DNA of 64,000 bases from Candidatus Methanocorpusculum faecipullorum (GCA_018883755.1 JAHLFR010000035.1:1-64000); one strand, 5' to 3'; positions 51,997 to 62,190 are shown, numbered from the stretch's first letter. Numbers and translations are program-made. The notes: generated from the letters alone by a model not told the origin.

Positions 51997-52133
51997 TCTT
52001 CAATATTTTTTGATTGGGAGTAACACGTACAGGATAGCTGTACTTCTCCTCCCTGCTTTGACCCAGTGGCATAGCCGTCTTTTGTGATTCACTTTCACAA
52101 AGCCCTTTTTATCTGAGGTTCAATACAGTAACC

Positions 52134-52469
52134 ATGACTCAGATCACCGTTGAGGTTGTCGGCTACACCTATCGTCCGTGCGGTCCGTTCCCCTGTGATG
52201 CCGACCGTTCCTGCGGACTTGACGCCTGCTATCAGAAAGAAAAACTCTCTTTTGCCTTCCCGGCATTGTGCGATGCCCTCAAGAATAAGTATGGGGATAA
52301 GGTTTCTGTTGAGCTGGTCCCGCTTGACAAAGAGATCCCCGACCGCATCAAAGACATTGTCCGCGCTGAACATCCGCCGCTTCCGATCATTTTGATTAAT
52401 GGAAAATGTGTTCCAGTCGGTGCAGTCTCAGTCCCGCGGATCAGTGAATACATCGATCCTCTCCTCTAA
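52134..52469 (+). CDS. Cysteine-rich thioredoxin-fold protein
   Basis: 111 residues with C16 and C21 in CGPFPC, then C27 and C32 in CGLDAC, and three further cysteines. The C-terminal half ends PLPIILINGKCVPVGAVSVPR, like the cis-Pro and strand region of thioredoxin-like folds. The N-terminal cysteine block is not a standard CxxC. It may be a redox or metal-binding protein. It lies 138 bases after thioredoxin. Confidence 0.6.
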   Translation: MTQITVEVVGYTYRPCGPFPCDADRSCGLDACYQKEKLSFAFPALCDALKNKYGDKVSVELVPLDKEIPDRIKDIVRAEHPPLPIILINGKCVPVGAVSVPRISEYIDPLL

Positions 52470-52492
52470 AAAAAATATTTTTTTCTGGTTGT

Positions 52493-53050
52493 TTACTGCC
52501 GGTAGAGTTTTGTGTAGTGTAAAACTTTACAGCAGTGCTCGGCAAGCGAGGTATACAGGTATGCCTGATCCAGATCCTTTCCCGCGGCAAATGTTCCGTG
52601 TCCTCTTGCAATGACAACGTTTGCGCAAGATAATCCCGCTGCAACTGCGTCAGCGAGTTCCTGTGTTCCCGGTGCTCCGTCCACCACTGCAATGGACGGG
52701 GCGAGCATTTTGCCTTCACTGTCGATGGTAAGGATTTCATTTTCCACCAGTAGGGAGAGTGCGACTGCATAGGGCGGGTGGGCATGAACGATTGCTGCAT
52801 GCTGTTCTGCTTCGTTGTAGATTGCTGTGTGTACCCGCCACTCACTGGATGCTCCCGGAGTAACTCTGCCGTTTAACGGCATGAGAACTACCTGTGCCGG
52901 ATCTGCATCGAGGTAGGAGCCAGTCCGTGTAATAAAATAGCCGTCAGCGTAGCGTGCGCTCATATTTCCAAAGTTTCCGCCGACGAGATGTTCGGTAAAT
53001 AGTCGTTTTCCGATGCGGGAGAGATCGGAAAAGATTTCCTGATCAGTCAT
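52493..53050 (-). CDS. Class II aldolase/adducin-family protein
   Basis: 185 residues. Zinc ligands appear in the HAHPPYAVAL pair and the later ARGHGTFAAG. NFGNMSARYADGYFITRTGSYL and SSEWRVHTAIY are family blocks of fuculose-phosphate aldolases. In archaea, members feed aldol chemistry of sugar phosphates. The specific substrate is not determined. The ATG at 53048-53050 is chosen because the upstream extension adds 25 poorly fitting residues. Confidence 0.88.
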   Translation of the reverse strand: MTDQEIFSDLSRIGKRLFTEHLVGGNFGNMSARYADGYFITRTGSYLDADPAQVVLMPLNGRVTPGASSEWRVHTAIYNEAEQHAAIVHAHPPYAVALSLLVENEILTIDSEGKMLAPSIAVVDGAPGTQELADAVAAGLSCANVVIARGHGTFAAGKDLDQAYLYTSLAEHCCKVLHYTKLYRQ

Positions 53051-53090
53051 ATGCGGAATATATTTGCTGTATTCTCCTAAAGATACTGGT

Positions 53091-53759
53091 ATGGATAAGT
53101 ACTCCGAGGTTGTTCTGTGGCTCAACGATCATGCCGATTCCCGCAATGCCGAGGGTATGAGACGCTTTGGTATCTCCGGCGGGAAGATTCTTGGAATTTC
53201 GGTTGTAAACCTGCGGAGGTATGCCAAAACACTTGGAAAAGATCAGGGACTTTCTGTTTTCCTCTGGAATACAGGGATTCACGAAGCAAGAATTCTTGCG
53301 TCCATGACAGCTGATCCGGCATGTGCTGATGATGCCCTTCTTGAGTCATGGGTTTTGGATCTCGATTCATGGGATGTCTGTGATCAGGTCTGTAAGAACT
53401 TCTTTGCGCACTGCAGCGGAACTCAGGAACGGGCCGTACGCTGGTGCAGCCGTGAGGAAGAGTTCGTTCGACGTGCAGGTTTTGTTCTCATCTGCGAGAT
53501 GGCCATTCACCACAAAGATATGCCGGACGAAGCTTTTCTTCTGTATCTGGATCTGATTCGCCGGTACTCAACCGACGATCGGAATTTTGTAAAAAAAGCG
53601 GTCAACTGGGCACTGCGTGAAATTGGAAAACGCAGACACGGTATCAGCAGAGAGTGTCTGGATCTTTCTGATGAACTGGCGGTCTCTGAGAATCCCACTG
53701 CACGATGGATTGGTAGAAATGCCGGACAGGAACTCCGGGATAAAATGAAGAAAAAATGA
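53091..53759 (+). CDS. AlkD-like DNA alkylation repair protein
   Basis: 222 residues of HEAT-like repeats in the pattern of AlkD DNA glycosylases (GISGGKILGISVVNLRRYAK, WNTGIHEARILASM, LDSWDVCDQVCKNFF, FVKKAVNWALREIGKR). It would remove alkylated purines. The ATG at 53091 has no clear Shine-Dalgarno; a TTG at 53064 is the alternative. It converges on argF, one base from its end. Confidence 0.9.
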   Translation: MDKYSEVVLWLNDHADSRNAEGMRRFGISGGKILGISVVNLRRYAKTLGKDQGLSVFLWNTGIHEARILASMTADPACADDALLESWVLDLDSWDVCDQVCKNFFAHCSGTQERAVRWCSREEEFVRRAGFVLICEMAIHHKDMPDEAFLLYLDLIRRYSTDDRNFVKKAVNWALREIGKRRHGISRECLDLSDELAVSENPTARWIGRNAGQELRDKMKKK

Positions 53760-54677
53760 TTACAGATTTTGTCCCATCAGCCGGACAAGAACTGCTTTTT
53801 GTGCATGCAGACGGTTCTCTGCCTGATCCCAGACTCCGCTCTGCATGGAGTCGATAACCTCGTCTGTAATCTCCTCTCCGCGATGGGCAGGCAAACAATG
53901 CAGAACAATTGCGTCCGGAGCAGCGCGTTTGAGGAGCGGCATATCAAGACAGAATCCGTTGAAGTCCTTCAGCTTGGTGTCCTTGATGTCCTCCTCGCCC
54001 ATGGAAATCCATGTGTCTGTGTAGATAGCGTGTGCGTCCTCTACTGCCTTCTTTGGATCATCATACTCCACAATCTTTCCGCCGTTCTCCCGTGCAAACC
54101 GGATTGCAGCCGGATCCGGTTCGTAACCCTTCGGTGTTGCAACCGCAATTTCCATTCCCGTTTGGACCGTTGCCATAATCAGTGAGTTACAGACATTGTT
54201 GCCGTCACCGATCCAGGCAACCCGCAGACCGTTGAGATCCCCAAACTTCTCCTTCAGAGTAAGAGAATCTGCAAGAATCTGGCACGGGTGTTCCTTGTCG
54301 GACAGTGCATTGATCACCGGAATGGATGCATACTTTGCAAACTCCGTAATCGTCTCATGTTTGTATGTCCGCATAATTGCACCATGGACATATCGGGACA
54401 TCACCCGTGCAGTATCCGCTATCGTCTCACCACGCCCGAGCTGAGTATCCCGTGAGTTCAGGTACAGCGCATATCCACCAAGATCATACATGCCTACGTC
54501 AAAGGAGATGCGGGTCCGTGTCGATGCTTTCTCAAAGATCATTGCCAGCGTTTTTCCTGCGAGCAGCGGGTGAGGAACTCCCGCATACCGCTGGCGTTTC
54601 AGCCGTGCAGCGAGTGTAAGGATGTCGTCGTACTCTTCGCACGAGAGATCCGTAATTGAGATAAAGTCCTTTTTCAT
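53760..54677 (-). CDS. argF: Ornithine carbamoyltransferase
   Basis: A 305-residue enzyme making citrulline from ornithine and carbamoyl phosphate. [21 protein letters not shown] holds the carbamoyl phosphate motif [20 protein letters not shown] and the [11 protein letters not shown] motif near the end are present. The start [12 protein letters not shown] at 54675-54677 overlaps the purD stop (ATGA). Confidence 0.96.
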   Translation of the reverse strand: MKKDFISITDLSCEEYDDILTLAARLKRQRYAGVPHPLLAGKTLAMIFEKASTRTRISFDVGMYDLGGYALYLNSRDTQLGRGETIADTARVMSRYVHGAIMRTYKHETITEFAKYASIPVINALSDKEHPCQILADSLTLKEKFGDLNGLRVAWIGDGNNVCNSLIMATVQTGMEIAVATPKGYEPDPAAIRFARENGGKIVEYDDPKKAVEDAHAIYTDTWISMGEEDIKDTKLKDFNGFCLDMPLLKRAAPDAIVLHCLPAHRGEEITDEVIDSMQSGVWDQAENRLHAQKAVLVRLMGQNL

Positions 54678-55972
54678 CCCCGCAGCTCCTTCATGTGCGC
54701 AATTCTTTTCGCAAACAGTGCCTCTGTTCCGATATCTGCGCGGTGACGGACATTGCCGGACACATTCCTGCATGCGGTCTCTGCTGCGGTCTCCGCCTCG
54801 GCAAGATCGGCACCGACTCCGACAAATGCCATAGTCCGGGATGTCTGTGTCTGCAGTACTCCGTTCTCCTCCACCACGTTTGCATAGTAGAGAATCGTAT
54901 TTTCGTGTGATCCTAGTGTGATCGGATCGCCTGCATGCGGATGCTCGGGGTAGTCTTTTGGTACAATGTACTTGCAGACCGTTGCCTGTTTTTTGAAGGA
55001 GACATCCTCCGGGGTGAGCGTTCCGGCCACGATGTGTTCTGCAATGGTAACAAAGTCAGAGTCCAGAAGCGTCAACACATTCATTGCTTCCGGATCCCCA
55101 AACCTGGCATTGAACTCAATGACTTTTGGTCCGTCTGCTGTATTCATAAACTGCCCGTACAGTACTCCTTTGTAAGGACAACCTTCCTTTGCAAGTGCTG
55201 CAACAGTCTCCTGCATGATTGCAAACGCTGCGTTGTAGTCCGCTTCGGTTACAAACGGGAAGGTGTGATCTGCAAGCGTATACGATCCCATCCCGCCGGT
55301 GTTCGGGCCGACATCCCCGTCAAACGCACGCTTGTGATCCTGCACAAGAGGCATGGGGACCAGTGTCTTTCCATCCACAAACGCCATTAACGTAAACTCC
55401 TCACCAAGAAGCCGTTCTTCCAGAATGATCGTCTGATCCCTGAGCGTCATCGCATAAGCCACTGCCCCTTCGCGGTCAACCTGCTCGCCCATCACCTTGA
55501 CTCCCTTGCCGCCGGTAAGACCGGTTGGCTTTACCGCAAGATCCCCTGTATAGGATCTGATATACTCAGCAGCCTCTTCGGGATTTTTGCAGAGTTTGTA
55601 TGCAGGACAGCCGTCAATTCCATATTTCTGCATCAGACTTCTGCAAAATCCTTTGTCAGTCTCAATGCGTGCTGCTGCCTTTGACGGACCTACACATCCG
55701 ATACCTGCTGCAACCAGTGCATCAGAGACACCTGCCGCGAGCGGGGCTTCAGGACCCACAACCGCATAATCAATGTCGTGCTCTTTTGCAAATGCGAGCA
55801 CAGCATCGGCATCTGTTTCGGGATGAATCAGTACTTCGCGGCAGAGCTTTGCGATTCCTGGGTTCTTCTTACCCATTACGCAGTACAGATCTGTTTTTGT
55901 ATTCTTCGAGAGTGCGAGTGTGATTGCGTGTTCCCGTCCTCCTCCACCCACAACAAGTATTCTCATGTTCAT
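54674..55972 (-). CDS. purD: Phosphoribosylamine-glycine ligase
   Basis: A 432-residue ATP-grasp enzyme of purine synthesis. The N-terminal [63 protein letters not shown] and [11 protein letters not shown] blocks are all present. It follows pyrE by 25 bases and overlaps argF by 4. Two ATG codons (MNMRIL) stand at the start. Confidence 0.96.
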   Translation of the reverse strand: MNMRILVVGGGGREHAITLALSKNTKTDLYCVMGKKNPGIAKLCREVLIHPETDADAVLAFAKEHDIDYAVVGPEAPLAAGVSDALVAAGIGCVGPSKAAARIETDKGFCRSLMQKYGIDGCPAYKLCKNPEEAAEYIRSYTGDLAVKPTGLTGGKGVKVMGEQVDREGAVAYAMTLRDQTIILEERLLGEEFTLMAFVDGKTLVPMPLVQDHKRAFDGDVGPNTGGMGSYTLADHTFPFVTEADYNAAFAIMQETVAALAKEGCPYKGVLYGQFMNTADGPKVIEFNARFGDPEAMNVLTLLDSDFVTIAEHIVAGTLTPEDVSFKKQATVCKYIVPKDYPEHPHAGDPITLGSHENTILYYANVVEENGVLQTQTSRTMAFVGVGADLAEAETAAETACRNVSGNVRHRADIGTEALFAKRIAHMKELRG

Positions 55973-55997
55973 ATCTGTCTCCTGTTTTGCAAATAAT

Positions 55998-56510
55998 TTA
56001 GCGGTTTAACAACTCACTTGCTCTGACCAGAGGATGCAGCGTTACGCCCTCTGCTGCAAGCAGTGCTTCCGCCCCGCTGTCGCGATCGACGACAACAACA
56101 ACTGAGTCAACAATAGCTCCCGCTTTGCGCAGCTCATCAATTCCATACTTTGAGGAACCACCCGATGTTGTTACATCCTCAATTAAGAGGACATGCTTTC
56201 CGGCAACATCACCGATGACCATCTGGCTTTTTCCGTGATCCTTTGCTGCGGCACGGATGACAGCACAGGGTTTTCCGCTTGCAAGCGATACTGCAACCGC
56301 GAGCGGTACTCCTCCCACGGCAACACCGGCAACAGCATCAAACGTGTAGCGTTCGGCAACCTCTTTTGCAATCTCGCCAAGCAGTGCAGGCTGCATGATT
56401 GCTGTCTTTACATCGATGTAATATTTGCTTTTTACACCGGAAGCAAGAGTAAAATCTCCGAACTCCACGGCTTTATATTGGATTAACAGATCTAATACCG
56501 GATTTTCCAT
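55998..56510 (-). CDS. pyrE: Orotate phosphoribosyltransferase
   Basis: A 170-residue PRPP-using enzyme of pyrimidine synthesis. [30 protein letters not shown], the [12 protein letters not shown] flexible loop and the PRPP motif [14 protein letters not shown] are visible. It heads the pyrE-purD-argF cluster. Confidence 0.96.
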   Translation of the reverse strand: MENPVLDLLIQYKAVEFGDFTLASGVKSKYYIDVKTAIMQPALLGEIAKEVAERYTFDAVAGVAVGGVPLAVAVSLASGKPCAVIRAAAKDHGKSQMVIGDVAGKHVLLIEDVTTSGGSSKYGIDELRKAGAIVDSVVVVVDRDSGAEALLAAEGVTLHPLVRASELLNR

Positions 56511-56659
56511 GATCTCCGCAAAACTCCTGATGAAATATTGTGTACTATAGGAGGTCGAAGAACATTAAATATTCCCAGGATTTTCTGGTATCGTTTTCTA
56601 CATCTCTTGATCTGTGGGTGCTCTTACCTCTGTAAAATATGGATAACCGGAAATTCCGG

Positions 56660-57217
56660 TTACCAGGGAACCTGTTTGATACCTATCAGGTATCCGATAA
56701 TGTTTGCCCCGCGGTGGAGAAGCGGTGTCCAGATGAGAATTGCAATAAAGATCCAGATGGTCATGTTTGCAGCAATCCACGGCCAGGCAAAGACTGCAAG
56801 AAGCACGAGGGATCCTGCGACCAGATCGTACATATCCGCAATTGGCCACTTTTCCCCGCGATCTTTTCCTGCGCGGCGTTTAAAGAAACTTTTTACCATG
56901 TCTCCAAGGAGCGCACCGGCGGCAAGGGCGGTTATGGTTACAATGGTCTGTTCCGGCAACCAGTCCCAGTGAAATGTCTGTGCAAGAAAGATCTGGAGAA
57001 GACCAAACAGAATTCCAACAACGATTCCTCCGATAAGTCCGCGCCATGTTTTTCCGTCCCCAAGATATCTGCGTCCGTCTTTTGCACATTTTCCAAAGTC
57101 CACCGGAGTACCGCCGCCGAATGGAACGGCTCCTGCATTTGCAACATACGCGGGAACCATTATCCAGAATGCTGCAACAAACGTCGTCACAACTGCAAGA
57201 ATTGTCTCCACGATCAT
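56660..57217 (-). CDS. carS: CDP-archaeol synthase
   Basis: A 185-residue membrane enzyme transferring CMP from CTP to digeranylgeranylglyceryl phosphate. About five transmembrane helices are seen. The motif GDGKTWRG lies near residue 53, and GDMVKSFFKRRAGKDRGEKWPIADMYDLV is the catalytic loop. It is divergent from the Tes-like gene, which acts on the same lipid class. Confidence 0.93.
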   Translation of the reverse strand: MIVETILAVVTTFVAAFWIMVPAYVANAGAVPFGGGTPVDFGKCAKDGRRYLGDGKTWRGLIGGIVVGILFGLLQIFLAQTFHWDWLPEQTIVTITALAAGALLGDMVKSFFKRRAGKDRGEKWPIADMYDLVAGSLVLLAVFAWPWIAANMTIWIFIAILIWTPLLHRGANIIGYLIGIKQVPW

Positions 57218-57258
57218 CAGATCACCTGATCCATAGTTTATTTAATAGAAAGCAGAAA

Positions 57259-57296
57259 GATATAATAACTTACATTTTGGCGGTCTGATCCGCCAA
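57259..57296 (+). promoter_or_regulatory. Promoter and inverted repeat of the Tes-like gene
   Basis: A TATA box (GATATAATAAC, about 57259-57269) is followed by TTGGCGG-TCTGAT-CCGCCAA (57277-57296), a perfect 7-base inverted repeat spanning the expected transcription start near 57288. That position favours an operator, though a 5' hairpin is also possible. GGAGAT precedes the ATG by about 9 bases. Confidence 0.5.
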
Positions 57297-57318
57297 TACC
57301 CAAGGAGATAGCGGGTCC

Positions 57319-58860
57319 ATGAAAATTATCAAAGAAACAAAAGGCATGTGTCCGGTCTGCGGCAAACTGCTCCCCGCAACAGTTACTGAAGAGGATGGAG
57401 CTATCTGGATTCGCAGAACCTGCCCGGACCATGGAGAGTTCCGATCCCTTTACTGGTCGGATGCAGAGATGTACCACCGGTTTGAGCAGTATGACCGTGA
57501 AGGCCGTGGTGTCTATAATCCGAACACCAATACTCCCGGTGAATGTACCCAGCGCTGTGGTTTATGTTCCCATCACAAATCCGGTACCCTTCTTGCAAAC
57601 ATCGATCTCACAAACCGGTGCAATCTGAACTGTGAATTCTGTTTCGCCAACGCTCGTGCCTGTGGATATATATATGAGCCGACGTTTGACGAAATTGTCT
57701 CAATGCTTTCACTGCTCAGAAATGAGGAACCGGTGCCGTGTCCGGCAGTTCAGTTCGCAGGCGGCGAGCCAACGATGCGCGATGATCTGGTAGAGATTAT
57801 TAAGAAAGCAAAGGAGTTCGGATTTTCTCAGGTCCAGATGGCATCAAACGGTATCAAGCTTGCACGCAATCCTGATCTTGCCAAAGAGCTGCGGGAGGCG
57901 GGTCTTTCAACTGTGTATCTGCACTTTGACGGAACCACCAAAGAGACAAATCCGCTTCTGGAAAAAACCAGTCTTCCGGCGATTGAAAACTGCCGGAAAG
58001 CAGGTCTTGGAATTGTTCTTGTACCAACAGTCATCAACGGCAAAAACGATCACCAGATTGGCGACATTATCCGGTTTGCCGCAAAGAACATTGATGTGAT
58101 TCGTGGTATCAACTTCCAGCCGGTAGCGTTTACCGGTGCTGCCAAGAATGATGATGTGGAGCGGGAACGTGTAACCGTTCCGGATCTGGTCAAACGGATG
58201 GAGGAACAGACCGGCGGCGCATTACGGAGGACTGACTTCTACCCGGTTCCGTCTATGATGTCCGTCTGTGATCTGATCGAGTCGTATACCGGTGAAGCAC
58301 AGATTATGTTCTGTGCCCACCCTCACTGCGGTGCTGCAACCTATGGTTTTGTCAATGAAAAAGGTGACATTGTCCCGGTCAATCGTTTCATTGATGTGGA
58401 TAAGTTCCTGAGCGAAGTTGCCAAGATGGCAGAGAAGTTCCGGAGTGCAGGGAAGACCGGCAGATACCTTGCTATGGTTACCGGTATTAACAACATGCGA
58501 AAAATTGTGGAGAAGGGAGAGGTCGAGGGTATTAAGATCGATATGAACAAGATGATCTACAATGCCCTGATCAAACACGACTACAACAGTATCGGTCAGT
58601 TCCACAAGAATGCCCTGTTTATCGGAACCATGCACTTCATGGACTGCTTCAACTACGACACCGATCGTGTTGAGCGGTGCTGTATCCACTATGCAACACC
58701 TGACGGCCGCCTGATTCCGTTTTGTACATACAACAGCGGTCCTGTGTATCGCGAACAGGTCTGGAAGAAGTACGCCAAACCGATGCCGGCCAAAAAGAAC
58801 GCATCTGATACCTCCTGTGCAGGATGTGATGCGTGCGGTTCCGTAGATACTACGGAATAA
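57319..58860 (+). CDS. tes: Radical SAM enzyme, tetraether synthase (Tes)-like
   Basis: 513 residues. The N-terminal zinc-like pair CPVCG...CPDHG and a CTQRCGLCSHH segment precede the radical SAM cluster motif CNLNCEFCFANA (near residue 100). C-terminal cysteines include CC (VERCCIHYA) and CAGCDACG. This multi-cluster layout is that of Tes, which joins archaeol tails into tetraethers, and its close relatives. Adjacency to carS supports a lipid role. A related Tes-like methylase or another multi-cluster radical SAM enzyme cannot be excluded. Confidence 0.78.
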   Translation: MKIIKETKGMCPVCGKLLPATVTEEDGAIWIRRTCPDHGEFRSLYWSDAEMYHRFEQYDREGRGVYNPNTNTPGECTQRCGLCSHHKSGTLLANIDLTNRCNLNCEFCFANARACGYIYEPTFDEIVSMLSLLRNEEPVPCPAVQFAGGEPTMRDDLVEIIKKAKEFGFSQVQMASNGIKLARNPDLAKELREAGLSTVYLHFDGTTKETNPLLEKTSLPAIENCRKAGLGIVLVPTVINGKNDHQIGDIIRFAAKNIDVIRGINFQPVAFTGAAKNDDVERERVTVPDLVKRMEEQTGGALRRTDFYPVPSMMSVCDLIESYTGEAQIMFCAHPHCGAATYGFVNEKGDIVPVNRFIDVDKFLSEVAKMAEKFRSAGKTGRYLAMVTGINNMRKIVEKGEVEGIKIDMNKMIYNALIKHDYNSIGQFHKNALFIGTMHFMDCFNYDTDRVERCCIHYATPDGRLIPFCTYNSGPVYREQVWKKYAKPMPAKKNASDTSCAGCDACGSVDTTE

Positions 58861-58971
58861 TCTTTTTTCATCTGTTAGCCTGTCTGGTTTCATCTTGAGG
58901 GAAAATGATGATACCAGAGGATCCATCCCGGAAACTTTATTCCTGCACCTCATGCAAGTATTACACAATAT

Positions 58972-61119
58972 ATGATCCTCTCAACCGGTCCTGGTTCCAC
59001 CCGTCTCTGCCGAAAAGTTGCAGACGCTCTCTCCCTTCCAGAAGAGTCAGTTGCAGCTGTTGCATCTCTGTTTGGCAACGGAGCAACCGTTCCTTTCATT
59101 GCCCGCTATCGAAAAGAGGCCACAGGTTCTCTTGATGAGGTTGCAATTGCCTCGGTGCGTGATGCGCTTATTCGTATCAAACAGGTTGACGATCGCAGGA
59201 GTAGTATTCTTGCTTCCCTCCGGGAACGAAAAGTTCTGACCGCGGATCTGCAAAACAAACTTCTCTCCGCAGATACTGTTGCAGAGCTCGAGGACATTTA
59301 TCTGCCCTACCGGCCAAAACGCAAAACTCGGGCGAGCGTTGCCCGTGACCGCGGACTAGCCCCGCTTGCAGCAGTTTTGCGCAAGCAGGATGTACGGCTT
59401 TCTCCGGAGGCTGCTGCTTTGACGTTTCTCACTCCTGATGTTCCAACTACTGCTGATGCACTTGCTGGAGCACGGGATATTATTGCGGAGGAGATCTCCG
59501 AAGATGCAGATCTTCGCGGGGTGATTCGCGGAATCTATGCCCGTTCCGCCCATCTTTCTTCCGCTGTGATTAAGGGAAAAGCTGAGGACTCCTCGGTGTA
59601 TGCAGGCTACTTTGCGTGGAATGAACTGATTAATCGTGCTGCGTCCCACCGTGTTCTTGCAGTGATGCGGGGAGAACGTGAAGGTGTTCTCCGTCTGCAT
59701 CTTGCCCCCCCGGAAGATACTGTTCTCAAAGAGTTGCTTCCGCGTGTTGTGACCGGCAATGGCCCTGCCTCGTCCGAGGTTGCAACCGCAGCGGCTGATG
59801 CCTATCGCCGTCTGATCGCTCCATCACTGGAGCGCGAGTTCTTCAACACCATCAAGGAACGTGCTGACACCGAGGCAATTTTGGTGTTCGCTGAAAATCT
59901 CCGTCATCTTCTGCTTGCAGCTCCAGCCGGTGAGAAACGGGTGCTTGCTATTGATCCGGGATACCGCACCGGTTGTAAATTTGTCTGCCTTGATGCAACA
60001 GGTGGTGTGGTAGAGAGCGGTGTTTTCTATCCGGAGACGAAACGTGCTCAGGCACGTGAGACCCTGATCCGGCTCTGTAAAATGCATGCGATCGATATTA
60101 TCGCGATCGGAAACGGAACTGCTGGCCGTGAAACGGAAAGATTTGTTAAGAGTATCTCCTTTGGAAGACCACTTCCAGTGCTGCTGACAAGTGAGTGCGG
60201 TGCATCTGTGTACTCGGCGTCGGCAGAAGCCCGCCGCGAGTTTCCAGATCTTGACATAACTCTCCGTGGTGCTGTGTCCATTGGCCGCCGTGTACAGGAT
60301 CCACTGGCAGAGCTCGTTAAGATTGATCCGAAGTCACTTGGTGTCGGTCAGTACCAGCACGATGTGGATCAGAATCGGCTCGCCGCAAAACTCGCCGATG
60401 TTGTTGAGCAGACGGTCAACGCTGTAGGAGTCAATCTCAATACAGCAAGTCCTGCACTGCTTTCTTACGTCTCGGGCATTGGTCCTGTGCTTGCCGAAAA
60501 AATTGTTGCCTATCGTACTGAACATGGTCCGTTCAAAAACCGCAGGGAACTGTTGGATGTGCCGGGTGTCGGTCCCAAGATTTTTGAACAGGCCGCGGGA
60601 TTTCTCCGTATCAGGAATGGTGACAACCCGCTTGATCTGACCGGTGTCCATCCCGAACGGTACCCAGTTGTGGAACAGATGGCAGCCGATCTTGGTGTTT
60701 TGCCAGGCCGGCTTGTTGGAGGTACAGAACTCCTGAAACGGATCGAACCGGAGAGATATGTCAGTCCGGACTGCGGCCTTGTGACCATCACTGATATTCT
60801 TGAGGAGTTGGCAAACCCTGGCCGAGATATTCGTGTAACTGGAGAGGAAGAATACTCCTTTGATCCGGCCGTTCATGCGATAACTGATCTTGCTGAGGGA
60901 ATGGTACTCCCGGGAATCGTTACAAATGTTACTGCATTTGGCGCATTTGTGGATGTGGGGGTACATCAGGACGGGCTTGTACACATTAGCGAACTTGCTG
61001 ATCGCTTTGTTGCCCATCCTTCGGAGATTGTGACAGTGGGAGATCGGACACGTGTAGTGGTTCTGGCGGTTGATATCTCCCGCAGCCGCATTAGTCTGAG
61101 TATAAAGCGGGCGGTGTAA
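58972..61119 (+). CDS. tex: Tex-family RNA-binding protein with S1 domain
   Basis: 715 residues with the Tex order. A helical N-terminal domain (VPFIARYRKEATGSLDE, YLPYRPKRKTRA) comes first. A YqgF-like nuclease-fold core follows (LAIDPGYRTGCK...IAIGNGTAGRETE), then helix-hairpin-helix repeats (VNLNTASPALLSYVSGIGPVLAEK). A C-terminal S1 domain (VLPGIVTNVTAFGAFVDVGVHQDGLVH) ends the protein. Tex is widespread in bacteria but scattered in archaea, so transfer is a possibility. It precedes the DUF2115 gene with no gap. Confidence 0.94.
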   Translation: MILSTGPGSTRLCRKVADALSLPEESVAAVASLFGNGATVPFIARYRKEATGSLDEVAIASVRDALIRIKQVDDRRSSILASLRERKVLTADLQNKLLSADTVAELEDIYLPYRPKRKTRASVARDRGLAPLAAVLRKQDVRLSPEAAALTFLTPDVPTTADALAGARDIIAEEISEDADLRGVIRGIYARSAHLSSAVIKGKAEDSSVYAGYFAWNELINRAASHRVLAVMRGEREGVLRLHLAPPEDTVLKELLPRVVTGNGPASSEVATAAADAYRRLIAPSLEREFFNTIKERADTEAILVFAENLRHLLLAAPAGEKRVLAIDPGYRTGCKFVCLDATGGVVESGVFYPETKRAQARETLIRLCKMHAIDIIAIGNGTAGRETERFVKSISFGRPLPVLLTSECGASVYSASAEARREFPDLDITLRGAVSIGRRVQDPLAELVKIDPKSLGVGQYQHDVDQNRLAAKLADVVEQTVNAVGVNLNTASPALLSYVSGIGPVLAEKIVAYRTEHGPFKNRRELLDVPGVGPKIFEQAAGFLRIRNGDNPLDLTGVHPERYPVVEQMAADLGVLPGRLVGGTELLKRIEPERYVSPDCGLVTITDILEELANPGRDIRVTGEEEYSFDPAVHAITDLAEGMVLPGIVTNVTAFGAFVDVGVHQDGLVHISELADRFVAHPSEIVTVGDRTRVVVLAVDISRSRISLSIKRAV

Positions 61120-61755
61120 ATGGGGTTCTGGAACCGGTTTGGAGCAGAAGATCGTACTGTCTGTGGTGTTGACTGGAATGCCCTTGCACGTATCTCGCGC
61201 AAAGGAGATCTTCTTGCGCAATTAAAGTCGTACGGAATGTTGTTTACTCCCGATGATCTTGAAGAGATGCTTGTCCGGTACGGTAAAAAACTCGTACACG
61301 TAAAAAAAGAGTATGCAACTGCTCTCCTTGCTTCAGCCCGTGTTCAGATTGTGGACGGTTACCATCGTATGATGATCGCTGAGCTTGCGTCCGTTCATGC
61401 GGAAGTTCGTCTACCGAAATCATGGCACGGGTTTGTGCAATCAGCAGCTGTACAGACCAGCGGGAAACGGCTTGCGGAACTCAAATATCTGATTGCAGCA
61501 TACACCATGTACATCGCAGAGGAACCGGCCCATCCGGTTGGAACACCGTTTCCGGGAGGTTATACTGTTGAGTTGCATGAGGGTGTATACTACTGCCCTG
61601 TCCGTGCAGCCCAGAGTGAGGTTGATGAAACTCTCTGCCGGTTCTGTCCGGCAGTACAGAGCCGTGAACGAGATCTTGTGCTTACCCGCGAACAGCGTGA
61701 ATTTGTGGAGCGCGGGGAGAAACTGGAGAACTATTTTTACAATTATCATGGGTGA
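61120..61755 (+). CDS. DUF2115 (UPF0305) family protein
   Basis: A 211-residue protein typical of the methanogen-specific UPF0305/DUF2115 family. Four cysteines include the pair CRFC near residue 170. It starts directly at the base after the tex stop, so co-translation is likely. The middle part (HVKKEYATALLASARVQIVDGYHR) and the TPFPGGYTVELHEGVYYCPV segment are conserved-looking. Function is unknown. Confidence 0.75.
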   Translation: MGFWNRFGAEDRTVCGVDWNALARISRKGDLLAQLKSYGMLFTPDDLEEMLVRYGKKLVHVKKEYATALLASARVQIVDGYHRMMIAELASVHAEVRLPKSWHGFVQSAAVQTSGKRLAELKYLIAAYTMYIAEEPAHPVGTPFPGGYTVELHEGVYYCPVRAAQSEVDETLCRFCPAVQSRERDLVLTREQREFVERGEKLENYFYNYHG

Positions 61756-61857
61756 GTCATAAAATAAAGACGGATTTTCTTCTACGGTTTTTGTTTTTTC
61801 ATCTCAGCCCATCCTGCCAATATCTATTTTAACTCACGGACACCATTTAGTAGTGCA

Positions 61858-62163
61858 ATGAACAGTGGCATCTGCCCAAAATGTGGTTTACCAAAAGAAC
61901 TCTGTATTTGTGAAGAAGTCGCAAAGGAACAGCAAAGAATCAGTGTGAAAGTGAGCAAGAGACGGTACGGGAAAGAGGTGACCGTTGTGGATGGTCTGGA
62001 CCCGTATGAGATCGATCTCGAAGATCTCTCCAAGTTCTTAAAAGGACGCCTTGCCTGCGGCGGCACGGTGAAGGAAAATTCCATTGAACTTCAGGGAAAT
62101 CATCGCGACAGAGTTAAGGAACTGCTGACCACACGCGGATACAGTATCGATAATATCAGCTAA
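61858..62163 (+). CDS. Translation initiation factor aIF1 (SUI1)
   Basis: 101 residues of the SUI1/eIF1 fold. An N-terminal zinc-like knuckle ([13 protein letters not shown]) is followed by [19 protein letters not shown], the [20 protein letters not shown] loop and the [15 protein letters not shown] end. The factor helps start-codon selection in archaea. Confidence 0.95.
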   Translation: MNSGICPKCGLPKELCICEEVAKEQQRISVKVSKRRYGKEVTVVDGLDPYEIDLEDLSKFLKGRLACGGTVKENSIELQGNHRDRVKELLTTRGYSIDNIS

Positions 62164-62190
62164 GTAAAAAAATATTTTTTTGAAATTTTT

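Noticed and set aside
60334-61221. Long open frame on the minus strand opposite tex
   Set aside because: Antisense to the S1 and helix-hairpin-helix parts of Tex; no recognisable domain.
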